A stretch of DNA of 12,620 nucleotides from an uncultured Peptococcaceae bacterium (GTDB lineage: Bacteria; Bacillota; Peptococcia; Peptococcales; Peptococcaceae): NCBI GenBank assembly GCA_902492275.1, contig CABUKW010000086.1, forward strand, positions 1-12,620, read 5' to 3'. Shown here piece after piece: positions 6,636 to 12,620 of this stretch. The notes beneath the pieces are model-generated. The model had not been told where the DNA came from and made no database searches. It saw only the letters and a list, made by a program, of their open reading frames with translations. Positions within the stretch are counted from its first letter, which is position 1; every line of letters starts with the position of its first letter. The position numbers and the translations under genes were made by a program.

Positions 6636-7013
6636 ATGAGTTTATTAAAAAGTTGGAGCAAATTTGATGAAAAAATGAAGGCCCGCGCCACAGAGGAACT
6701 TTTGCGCTTTATGGCATTGTTCAGCATGGCGGCGGCTTTTGTGTGTTTTGGCGGCGCCTTTGTAAATAATAGCGATATGACCTTATCGTTAGTGTTGTTG
6801 ATTTTCTGGGTGGCGATTTCGCTGAGCTGGCAGTATGTGAAGCGCAAAAATGAACGGCGCTGGGGCGTGGCCAAACGTACCGGTCACGAAATATTCCGCA
6901 TCGGTATGAGCCAGCCTACCGAGGAAGAACGCAAGGGCGTTAAGACCAAGCCGGAACAAACTGCTAAAAAGAAAAAGAATAAGCCGGCCAAAAAAGGCAA
7001 TTATAAACGATAA
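6636..7013 (+). CDS. Small two-helix membrane protein with lysine-rich cytoplasmic tail, function unknown
   Basis: A 125-aa protein I do not recognise. Residues 1-20 are amphipathic and charged. Two membrane helices follow (about 23-45 and 48-66), joined by a very short polar turn (NNSDM). The remaining half is strongly basic (VKRKNERRWGVAKRTGHE) and ends in a low-complexity lysine/proline tail (residues about 97-125: KTKPEQTAKKKKNKPAKKGN). The positive-inside rule puts both ends in the cytoplasm, where the tail could contact nucleic acid, ribosomes or acidic lipids; this is speculation. Start: ATG at 6636 behind the purine-rich GGGGGCAGAGG. It has its own promoter and terminator, so it is a single-gene unit. 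Base use is like its neighbours. Confidence 0.8.
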   Translation: MSLLKSWSKFDEKMKARATEELLRFMALFSMAAAFVCFGGAFVNNSDMTLSLVLLIFWVAISLSWQYVKRKNERRWGVAKRTGHEIFRIGMSQPTEEERKGVKTKPEQTAKKKKNKPAKKGNYKR

Positions 7014-7037
7014 AAACGAAGAAGCAAAGAAAATGTG

Positions 7038-7097
7038 CTGCTGCATTGGCGTTTGACAATCCTTTCAGGAAAATGCCAGTGCAGCAGTTTTATTTTT
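7038..7097 (+). terminator. Rho-independent terminator after the small membrane-protein gene
   Basis: A 17-bp stem: CTGCTGCATTGGCGTTT (7038-7054) pairs with AAATGCCAGTGCAGCAG (7071-7087), with two G-U pairs and a 16-base loop. It is followed by TTTTATTTTT (7088-7097). Confidence 0.92.
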
Positions 7098-7125
7098 CAA
7101 GAAAATAACAAAGCAGCCGCGATTA

Positions 7126-7155
7126 TTGAAAAGATGCTTTCATCTGTGATACAAT
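7126..7155 (+). promoter_or_regulatory. Promoter of the DUF5693-csaB unit
   Basis: TTGAAA (7126-7131), an 18-base spacer and TACAAT (7150-7155) preceded by TGA, an extended -10. It lies 37 bases upstream of the ATG at 7192 and downstream of the preceding terminator. Confidence 0.7.
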
Positions 7156-7191
7156 ACAAATAACCGTATAAAATTTTAAGGGAGTGCTGAA

Positions 7192-9150
7192 ATGAATTTG
7201 AAACGAATGAAACAGGCCGGCTGGCTGTTGGTAGCATTGGCCGTCATCTGCAGTTTTACACTGTGGGGACAGCGGCTGCAGTCGGAAGCCGATTACAAGC
7301 AAGTGCAAATGGTTGTCAACTATAATGATATTCTGGCGTTGGCCAATGGAAATCAAATGAGCCAGGAAGAATTGGCGGCGCAGCTGCAGGCGCGGGGCGT
7401 GTCAGCGGTGCTGTTTAAAGAGTGGAGCCTGGGCGATTTGGCCAATAATGGACAGGTCGCGTTACAACTGGGCGCAACGATTAAAAATACCAATTTTTAT
7501 AGTCAGGTGTCGCCGGAACTGCCCATTAACGAAGCCACGTTGTATGTGGCCATTCTGGATTCTTCCGTCGCCGAGCAGGTGGAAAAGCATACCTTGCTGA
7601 AGGTTGCCGGCGCGGCCTATTATCCCGGACAGGTGCCGGTGATTACGGTGCCTGTGATGGTGCCCACTGGCGATAGCGAAGTTACTACCATTATGACCAA
7701 AGTGAAAGATATTGGCGTGGGCTTTTACTGGGACGGCATAGAACGCATGGCAGCCCAGGGCTTTTATATCATACCGCAGCTGCGCAGCTGGGATAATCCT
7801 ACCGATGAATCGCTGCGGGCTGTTACCGATGAAATTAAGGCCATGCCCAATTTAGGATATTTACTGTTCAATGATAAAGAATTGCCCGGTTATCCGGAAT
7901 CGGTGCGGGCCCTTGCCGATTTGTTGAAAGACAGCGACGGCAATACGCTGGTGACCATCGGCAGCATTGAATTTTCGGATCAAAAGGGGTTAAATCAGTT
8001 AGGTATCTTGTTGCATAAGGATTTAATCCGTCTGCATACCATATCCAACAATGAAATGAGTAAATTTGAGCCGGATACCGCATTGGACCGCTGGATGCTG
8101 GCGGCCCGGGAACGTAATATGCGCAGTCTGCTGGTGCGGTTCTTTGATATTACCAGTCCTGGTACGGCGCTGCAGGAAAATCTGGAGTATCTGGAATCCA
8201 TTCAGCAGGGGTTGCTGGCTTCCGGCTTTGAACTGGACCAGCCTTATGAAAAACCGGCCAGCATTGACGCTGGTAATCTGGTGCTTTATCTGATTGGGAT
8301 TGGCGTAGCTGCTGGCGTGATGCTGATTTTGCTGGAAATGCGGCTGCCAAAGCTGGGAGTTGCAGCGCTGGTATTGGGCACGGTGGCCTGGATTGGGCTG
8401 CTGCATGTGAGCCCGGTTATGGCGAAAAAATTGATGGCGTTGTTGAGCGTGATTACCTTCCCAACCTTATCCTGCATTCTGGTGATGAAGCCGCAGCGGC
8501 GTTCTGTGGGCAAATCGGTGCTGGCGCTGCTGGTGATGTGCGCGTTAAGCTATATCGGCGCGGTGCTGATGGTCGGGTTATTGGCCGACGTGCTGTTTAT
8601 GCTGAAGCTGGATCAGTTTATCGGGGTAAAAATCGCCCACGTGATTCCGATTGTGGCGGTGCCGTTTATCCTGTACATCTGGAATGCGGAAAAACCGCTG
8701 ACCACTGTGAAGCAACTGTTGGATAAAGCGTTGGATTATAAATGGGCCATTTTATTTGCCATTGTGGCAGTAGCCGGATTTATTTATATCAGCCGTACCG
8801 GCAATACAACGGCCGAGTTAAGCACCGGCGAAGCGGCCATGCGGAATTTCCTCAATGATGTGATGGGGGTACGGCCGCGCAGTAAAGAATTTTTGATTGG
8901 CTATCCGTTGACTTTGCTGCTGTTCTGGTTGGGCGCCAGCCGCCGCAACTGGATTTTGACCATTCCAGCCGTTATCGGTCAAGTGTCGCTGGTAAATACC
9001 TATGCCCATATTCATACGGCGTTGCTGATTTCTCTGCAGCGCAGCTTGAATGGTCTGGTACTGGGTCTTGTACTGGGATTGCTGCTGTTGGCGGCTGTGC
9101 AGATTTTGCTGAAGCTGTATCATCGTTTGGAAGAGAAAGAGGGATTATGA
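7192..9150 (+). CDS. DUF5693-family polytopic membrane protein with large extracytoplasmic domain
   Basis: A 652-aa protein with an N-terminal signal-anchor helix (residues about 11-25), a soluble extracytoplasmic region (about 30-355), and about nine membrane helices (about 360-640). The soluble part alternates predicted strands and helices (GVSAVLFKEWSL, VGFYWDGIERMAAQGFYIIP, GYLLFNDKELPGYP, TLVTIGSIEFSD, RSLLVRFFD), which suggests a TIM-barrel-like fold. A conserved-looking loop, GVRPRSKEFLIGYP, sits between late helices. I assign it to DUF5693 from memory of this architecture and of its frequent place next to csaB. The function of that family is not known to me. The four-base ATGA overlap with csaB and the shared promoter suggest a role in making, exporting or ligating the polymer that CsaB modifies. 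Start: ATG at 7192, 7 bases after AAGGGAG (7178-7184). Confidence 0.85.
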   Translation: MNLKRMKQAGWLLVALAVICSFTLWGQRLQSEADYKQVQMVVNYNDILALANGNQMSQEELAAQLQARGVSAVLFKEWSLGDLANNGQVALQLGATIKNTNFYSQVSPELPINEATLYVAILDSSVAEQVEKHTLLKVAGAAYYPGQVPVITVPVMVPTGDSEVTTIMTKVKDIGVGFYWDGIERMAAQGFYIIPQLRSWDNPTDESLRAVTDEIKAMPNLGYLLFNDKELPGYPESVRALADLLKDSDGNTLVTIGSIEFSDQKGLNQLGILLHKDLIRLHTISNNEMSKFEPDTALDRWMLAARERNMRSLLVRFFDITSPGTALQENLEYLESIQQGLLASGFELDQPYEKPASIDAGNLVLYLIGIGVAAGVMLILLEMRLPKLGVAALVLGTVAWIGLLHVSPVMAKKLMALLSVITFPTLSCILVMKPQRRSVGKSVLALLVMCALSYIGAVLMVGLLADVLFMLKLDQFIGVKIAHVIPIVAVPFILYIWNAEKPLTTVKQLLDKALDYKWAILFAIVAVAGFIYISRTGNTTAELSTGEAAMRNFLNDVMGVRPRSKEFLIGYPLTLLLFWLGASRRNWILTIPAVIGQVSLVNTYAHIHTALLISLQRSLNGLVLGLVLGLLLLAAVQILLKLYHRLEEKEGL

Positions 9151-10241
9151 TGAAGGTGTTGCTTTCTGGATATTACGGATTTGATAATGCCGGTGATGAT
9201 GCGGTGCTGTTTGCCATTGTACAGGCTTTGCGGGATGGAATGCCGGATATTGAGATTACGGTATTGTCCAATCAGCCGGAAAAAACAGCGGAGCAGTTTG
9301 GCGTGAAAGCGGTGGACCGTTGGAGTAAGGGCGGTTTGCTGAAAGCGGTGAAAAACTGCGATGTGTTAATCAGCGGCGGCGGCAGTCTGCTGCAGGATGT
9401 AACCAGCAAAAACGGCATATTATATTATCTGGGTATCATCAAGCTGGCGCAGATGCTGAGAAAAAAGGTCATGATTTATGCACAGGGCATTGGCCCTATT
9501 CGTGAGCCGCGCAACAGAAGTCTGACTGCCAAAATTCTGAATAAAGTGCCGGTAATTACCGTGCGCGATCTGGATTCCCGCAATGCCCTGATGGAAATGG
9601 GCGTTTATCGGGAAGTGCTGGTATGCGTGGATCCGGTATTGGGCATTCAAGCCGAACAAATTGATGCCCAGCAGGGTCTGCGGCTGTTGGAGCAGGCAGG
9701 CTTTGTGCAAGACAAAAAAACTTTGATGGTGGCGGCTCGTAACTGGCAGCATTCGGAACGATTTTTTCAGGAAATTGCCGAAAGCTGCGACGCTATGATA
9801 CGAGAAGGCTGGCAGGTAGTATTTGTGCCTTTTCATTATCCAGAGGACAGCGACGCCGGCCGCAAAATTGCCGAACTGATGGCGCAGGATGCGGTGGTAT
9901 TGAGCGCCAATTACACGCCGCAGGAAACCATGGCCATTTTGAAAAATGCCGACTTAATCATGGGGATGCGCCTGCATAGTTTGATTATGGGCGCAGCCTT
10001 GTTAAAGCCAATGGTGGCGTTATCCTATGATCCAAAGGTGGCCAGCTTTATGCAGTTATTGCGGCAGCCCGATTGTTTTGCGGTAGACAGCGTGGAAGCC
10101 GGACAACTGGTGCAGTCTATGCAGCGTTTATGCCGGCGGACAGAAAAACAAAAGCAAATTTTGGAACAGCATGTGGAAATTATGGCACGGCAGGCAAAAG
10201 CGCCGGCAGAGTTGCTGCAATCTTTTGTAAACAGCCGGTAA
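9147..10241 (+). CDS. csaB: Polysaccharide pyruvyl transferase CsaB
   Basis: CsaB uses phosphoenolpyruvate to add a pyruvyl ketal to a sugar of a secondary cell-wall polymer, which in Bacillus and related bacteria creates the ligand for SLH-domain surface proteins. The 364-aa product has the N-terminal GYYGFDNAGDDAVL (residues 8-21), ISGGGSLLQDVTS (75-87), MIYAQGIGPIR (109-119) and the C-terminal GMRLHSLIMGA (from residue 273) typical of the pyruvyl-transferase GT-B-like fold. Its ATG overlaps the stop of the DUF5693 gene; a second ATG directly follows and could be the true start. AGAGGG (9138-9143) is the ribosome binding site. No SLH-domain protein is in the window. In Negativicutes, SLH domains of outer-membrane OmpM proteins bind peptidoglycan modified with polyamine, so the acceptor here is an open question. 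Confidence 0.93.
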   Translation: MMKVLLSGYYGFDNAGDDAVLFAIVQALRDGMPDIEITVLSNQPEKTAEQFGVKAVDRWSKGGLLKAVKNCDVLISGGGSLLQDVTSKNGILYYLGIIKLAQMLRKKVMIYAQGIGPIREPRNRSLTAKILNKVPVITVRDLDSRNALMEMGVYREVLVCVDPVLGIQAEQIDAQQGLRLLEQAGFVQDKKTLMVAARNWQHSERFFQEIAESCDAMIREGWQVVFVPFHYPEDSDAGRKIAELMAQDAVVLSANYTPQETMAILKNADLIMGMRLHSLIMGAALLKPMVALSYDPKVASFMQLLRQPDCFAVDSVEAGQLVQSMQRLCRRTEKQKQILEQHVEIMARQAKAPAELLQSFVNSR

Positions 10242-10297
10242 TTGGGAGCGGCTTGGAACTGCTGCGCTAAAAAATAATTGTCAGAGAAAAGAATATT

Positions 10298-10355
10298 TTT
10301 GCAGTTGCAAATTCAGCAAGAATGATGTAAAGTAATTGCGAATCTTGTCAATTAC
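10298..10355 (+). promoter_or_regulatory. Probable promoter/operator region of the wecA-like gene
   Basis: TTGCAA (10305-10310), a 17-base spacer and TAAAGT (10328-10333) form a moderate promoter. The -35 lies in a palindrome, TTTGCA-GT-TGCAAA (10298-10311). The -10 overlaps the first arm of a second inverted repeat, GTAATTG (10332-10338) / CAATTAC (10349-10355), with a 10-base spacer. Symmetric sites over the -35 and around +1 are where a repressor would act. I see no terminator between csaB and this point, so read-through is also possible. Confidence 0.45.
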
Positions 10356-10357
10356 GT

Positions 10358-10368
10358 CGAATAATTCG
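10358..10368. promoter_or_regulatory. 11-bp palindrome directly before the wecA-like ribosome binding site
   Basis: CGAATAATTCG (10358-10368) is symmetric around its central A and runs into the GGAGG (10368-10372). In RNA the loop would be too short to fold, so a DNA-level site or chance are the options. Confidence 0.3.
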
Positions 10369-10381
10369 GAGGCAGAAATTT

Positions 10382-11401
10382 ATGTTAAAAGATTTGATTA
10401 TGGCGCTTTTAGCGCTGCTCCTCAGTTTGCTTTTAGTGCCGGGCGTAGGGAAGCTTGCAATTAAAATTGGCGCAGTGGATAAACCCAATGCCCGTAAGGT
10501 ACACACCAAAATTATGCCGCGCATGGGCGGGCTGGCCATTTATGTCAGCTTTTTCGTCGTACTGTTTTTAAGTCATAGCATGACGAAAGAGTTATTGGGG
10601 CTGTTTTTAGGCGGCACAGTTTTAGTGATAGTGGGAATTATTGACGATATGAAAGATATTCCTGCCAAGGTGAAATTATGCGGCCAGATTGTGGCAGCCT
10701 GCATTGTGGTTGCCTTTGGCGTTCGTGTTAATTTTATGACCAATATTTTTCACGGCGACACCTTTTTTCTGTCGATATTTAGTATTCCAGTAACGATTAT
10801 CTGGATTGTAGCCATCATCAATGCAGTTAATTTGATAGATGGTTTAGACGGCCTGGCAGCAGGGATTTCCATTATTGCAGCGACTACCATGGCTGTTGCC
10901 GGTTATGCCAGCGGGCAGACAGAAATGGCCTCTATGGCTATGATTTTGATTGGCGCAACGCTGGGCTTTTTGCGCTATAATTTCCATCCGGCTAAAATTT
11001 TTATGGGCGATACAGGCTCTATGTTTTTAGGATATAATCTGGCGGTATTTGCTGTTTTAGGCGTGGCAAAAAGTTTTACCATGTTGTCCTTAGTCACACC
11101 CATTTTGGTTCTGGCAATTCCGATTTTAGACACGCTGTTTGCCATCATTCGCCGCAAGATGAACCACACGCCGATTTTTAAACCGGACAAGCATCATCTG
11201 CATCATTGTCTTTTAAACTATGGTTTCAGTCATCGCAATACGGTGCTGATTATTTATGCGGTCAGTGCAGTATTGGCTTTGTGCGGCTTGATTATGACCT
11301 ATCTGAATTCTACCCAGGGAATTTTACTTTTGGCGGTACTTTCTGTGGTCATCATCTACGGCGCAATCCGCATCGGTGTCATTGGGAAACGAGACGAATA
11401 A
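10382..11401 (+). CDS. Undecaprenyl-phosphate N-acetylglucosaminyl 1-phosphate transferase (WecA/TagO family)
   Basis: This membrane enzyme transfers a sugar 1-phosphate (usually GlcNAc-1-P from UDP-GlcNAc) to undecaprenyl phosphate on the cytoplasmic side, the committed step for teichoic-acid-like or other wall polymers and O-antigen-type chains. The 339-aa product has about 10-11 membrane helices and all family motifs: DKPNARKVH (33-41), PRMGG, the Mg-binding DDMKD (Asp88, Asp89, Asp92), NAVNLIDGLDGLAAG (147-161), KIFMGDTGS (205-213) and the HHLHH histidine motif (271-275) that separates WecA/TagO proteins from MraY. Start: ATG at 10382, 9 bases after GGAGG (10368-10372). It lies 140 bases downstream of csaB, so it could prime the polymer that CsaB pyruvylates. 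I leave the symbol empty because wecA and tagO cannot be told apart here. Confidence 0.94.
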   Translation: MLKDLIMALLALLLSLLLVPGVGKLAIKIGAVDKPNARKVHTKIMPRMGGLAIYVSFFVVLFLSHSMTKELLGLFLGGTVLVIVGIIDDMKDIPAKVKLCGQIVAACIVVAFGVRVNFMTNIFHGDTFFLSIFSIPVTIIWIVAIINAVNLIDGLDGLAAGISIIAATTMAVAGYASGQTEMASMAMILIGATLGFLRYNFHPAKIFMGDTGSMFLGYNLAVFAVLGVAKSFTMLSLVTPILVLAIPILDTLFAIIRRKMNHTPIFKPDKHHLHHCLLNYGFSHRNTVLIIYAVSAVLALCGLIMTYLNSTQGILLLAVLSVVIIYGAIRIGVIGKRDE

Positions 11402-11413
11402 AGGAGAACTTCC

Positions 11414-12070
11414 ATGAGAATCAAACGAATTGCAGTCGTGTCCTTAATCACATTTTTAATTGGCGGTGTGGGCGGCAGTGCCTATGCCTATGTGACCCAC
11501 CCTTCACACAGCGGAGACAGTCAGTTGGCATTGTCGCTGAATTTGGAGCAAGCCCATGAAAATTGGGAGGTCGAGCAGTTTATCAGCGAGCAGGAAGAAC
11601 TGCGCCCCGATGGGTTGAGTGAATCGAAAATTGCTGCGGGCAGTAAATACACAGGCGTAACCTATAAGGATGGCAAGATGGTAATGCCGCAACAGGGGAA
11701 TGATGTAAGTATTGCCAATGTAACGCCGCAGATCGATTCCAGCCAAGAGAATGCTTCTGCTGCACCAGAGGAGAAAAAGGAAAGCTTTTTGAGCAAATTG
11801 TTTAGCAAAAAAGAGTCGTCTGACTCGCAGCAAACTGGAGATGGCGATGGAACCCAGCAAACGCAGACAGGACGAATTGCCATTCAGAGCGGCAGTTTGA
11901 ACGTGCGGGCCCAAAGCAATACCAGCAGTGAAATTATCGGAAATGTTTATAAAGATGATACCGTGCAAATTATTGGTCAAACCGGCGCATGGTATCAAAT
12001 AACCACCCAAGATGGCTTGCAGGGGTACGTGTCAGCAGCTTATGTGGAAGTTATAAACGGAACAGAATAA
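11414..12070 (+). CDS. Exported SH3b-domain protein, probably cell-wall associated
   Basis: A 218-aa protein that starts with a signal peptide or signal anchor (MRIKR, hydrophobic 7-27, GGSAYAY). A polar region follows, including an acidic/amphipathic stretch (about 45-70) and a disordered Ser/Gln/Asp/Gly-rich linker (about 105-152) with a small basic patch (SFLSKLFSKK). The C-terminal domain (about 154-214) is a bacterial SH3 domain: GSLNVRAQSNTSSEIIGNV, then DDTVQIIGQTGAWYQI and GYVSAAYVEV. Such domains bind peptidoglycan or mediate protein contacts outside the membrane. No hydrolase domain is present, so it is more likely an adaptor or a regulator of wall enzymes. The ATG at 11414 has AAGGAG (11401-11406) 7 bases upstream, overlapping the stop of the wecA-like gene, so the two are one operon ending at the terminator at 12081. 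Confidence 0.88.
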   Translation: MRIKRIAVVSLITFLIGGVGGSAYAYVTHPSHSGDSQLALSLNLEQAHENWEVEQFISEQEELRPDGLSESKIAAGSKYTGVTYKDGKMVMPQQGNDVSIANVTPQIDSSQENASAAPEEKKESFLSKLFSKKESSDSQQTGDGDGTQQTQTGRIAIQSGSLNVRAQSNTSSEIIGNVYKDDTVQIIGQTGAWYQITTQDGLQGYVSAAYVEVINGTE

Positions 12071-12080
12071 AAATGACATG

Positions 12081-12115
12081 GAGAATCTTCTGGAAGCGGG
12101 AGATTCTCTTTTTTT
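12081..12115 (+). terminator. Rho-independent terminator after the SH3b gene
   Basis: GAGAATCT (12081-12088) pairs with AGATTCTC (12101-12108) around a 12-base loop, followed by seven T's (12109-12115). It starts 10 bases after the stop codon and ends the wecA-SH3b operon. Confidence 0.88.
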
Positions 12116-12157
12116 GCGTAAAGCCGTTTATGGTTCTAAAAAATATATAACAGCGAT

Positions 12158-12193
12158 AAAAAGATTCTGTTTGTAAAAGGGCGGAATCTTTTT
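12158..12193. terminator. AT-rich hairpin, possible second bidirectional terminator
   Basis: AAAAAGATTC (12158-12167) is exactly complementary to GAATCTTTTT (12184-12193), with a 16-base loop. The stem has A's on one side and T's on the other, so it could act in both directions, though it is weak in G-C pairs. Placed between the main terminator and the downstream promoters, it may insulate them from upstream transcription. Confidence 0.5.
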
Positions 12194-12277
12194 ATGCAGA
12201 CAATAAGTGCCAAAATAGCCGGAACCAAAATAGAAAGCAGAAGCAAAGCATTCTGGAGGGTGAGATAAAGAAATAAC

Positions 12278-12440
12278 GAACCAGAATAGAACCAGAAGGG
12301 AACCAGGTCATAGCCAGATGAGCGCCAACTGTCAGCCAGATAGCAGCCAGATGAGAAACAGACGTCAGCCACAAACAAGAATATAAAGAATATAAAGAAT
12401 GAAAAGAATGAAATAAAGAAGGAAAAGAATGAAAAGAAGA
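12278..12440. repeat. Degenerate tandem repeat tract, 11-bp units then 9-bp units, upstream of tandem promoters
   Basis: From 12278 the sequence falls into units of 11 bases: GAACCAGAATA, GAACCAGAAGG, one 12-base unit, AGCCAGATGAG (12312), CGCCAACTGTC, AGCCAGATAGC, AGCCAGATGAG (12345), AAACAGACGTC and AGCCACAAACA. From about 12385 it changes to 9-base units close to AAAGAATGA (12385, 12394, 12403, 12424). The plus strand is almost free of T in long stretches (A/G-rich). The 550 bases from 12071 to the window end hold no convincing gene; minus-strand frames here are low-complexity Phe/Ser shadows of the purine tract. A period of about 11 is near one DNA turn, so bent DNA or a phased protein array upstream of the promoters is possible. 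Confidence 0.7.
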
Positions 12441-12479
12441 ACCGACAGAAAAAAAGTCGAAGGAAGATGAAAAAAGATG

Positions 12480-12509
12480 TTGACAAAAAGGGTAGGGAGG
12501 TGGTAAGAT
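12480..12509 (+). promoter_or_regulatory. Strong extended -10 promoter P1
   Basis: A consensus TTGACA (12480-12485), an 18-base spacer and TAAGAT (12504-12509) preceded by TGG, an extended -10. The first transcribed bases would include GTCAGCGAGACGG. No ribosome binding site and start codon follow, and P2 starts 66 bases later. Tandem strong promoters of this kind usually drive rRNA or tRNA operons. Confidence 0.75.
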
Positions 12510-12574
12510 AGCAAAGTCGTCAGCGAGACGGTCACCACGGAAAAACAAAATTGAAAATAATTTGAAAAAAAGTG

Positions 12575-12603
12575 TTGACAAAGGATTGCAGACGTGGTAA
12601 TAT
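12575..12603 (+). promoter_or_regulatory. Strong extended -10 promoter P2, probably of an rRNA operon beyond the window
   Basis: A consensus TTGACA (12575-12580), a 17-base spacer and TAATAT (12598-12603) preceded by TGG. An A/T-rich stretch directly upstream (12541-12572) could act as an UP element. The bases after the -10 (AAAAGCTGTCGCGAG) resemble those after P1, so the two promoters look like copies of one module. The transcript leaves the window; that it is an rRNA operon is inferred from promoter strength and duplication. Confidence 0.78.
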
Positions 12604-12620
12604 ATAAAAGCTGTCGCGAG

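Noticed and set aside
12278..12440. CRISPR-like array
   Set aside because: Units are 9-12 bases, contiguous and degenerate with no unique spacers, and no cas gene is present.
12136..12581. Minus-strand ORFs of 116 and 129 aa rich in Phe, Ser and Leu
   Set aside because: They are translations of the polypurine repeat tract and the promoters on the opposite strand; low complexity and no convincing start.

Overview
The window looks like a chromosomal stretch from an anaerobic Firmicute, most likely a diderm one of the Negativicutes type (Phascolarctobacterium/Acidaminococcus-like). This is an inference from the gene repertoire and neighbourhood (CinA, argCJBD, YbaK, DUF5693-CsaB, WecA/TagO), strong AGGAGG ribosome binding sites, GTG/TTG starts and moderate base composition. 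I see no phage, transposase, plasmid or CRISPR component.

Layout. Positions 1-75 (minus) are the first 25 codons of cinA. A divergent gene at 285-1148 encodes an unrecognised secreted, membrane-anchored protein. Next comes an arginine block: argC (1257) and argJ (2339) in tandem, a 270-bp gap holding a roughly 120-bp imperfect palindromic element and a new promoter, then argB (TTG start at 3813) and argD (4688), closed by a strong terminator at 5892-5940. ArgJ recycles the acetyl group, so these four genes take N-acetylglutamate to ornithine. Two palindromes upstream of argC are the likely arginine-responsive control site. Convergent to argD is a YbaK/ProX-type aminoacyl-tRNA deacylase (6004-6489, minus). 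Its promoter lies back to back with the promoter of a small two-helix membrane protein with a lysine-rich tail (6636-7013), which ends in its own terminator.

From 7192 to 12070 is a cell-envelope polysaccharide block. A DUF5693-type membrane protein with a large extracytoplasmic domain overlaps csaB (polysaccharide pyruvyl transferase) by four bases. After a palindrome-rich gap come a WecA/TagO-type undecaprenyl-phosphate sugar-1-phosphate transferase and an exported SH3b-domain protein. Together they suggest synthesis, pyruvyl modification and wall attachment of a secondary polymer. The DUF5693 protein is the member with no assigned role.

The last 550 bases carry no convincing gene: a terminator, a second AT-rich hairpin, an 11-bp then 9-bp tandem-repeat tract, and two near-consensus extended -10 promoters in series reading out of the window. 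That arrangement is typical of a stable RNA (rRNA) operon lying just beyond position 12620, which is not visible here.
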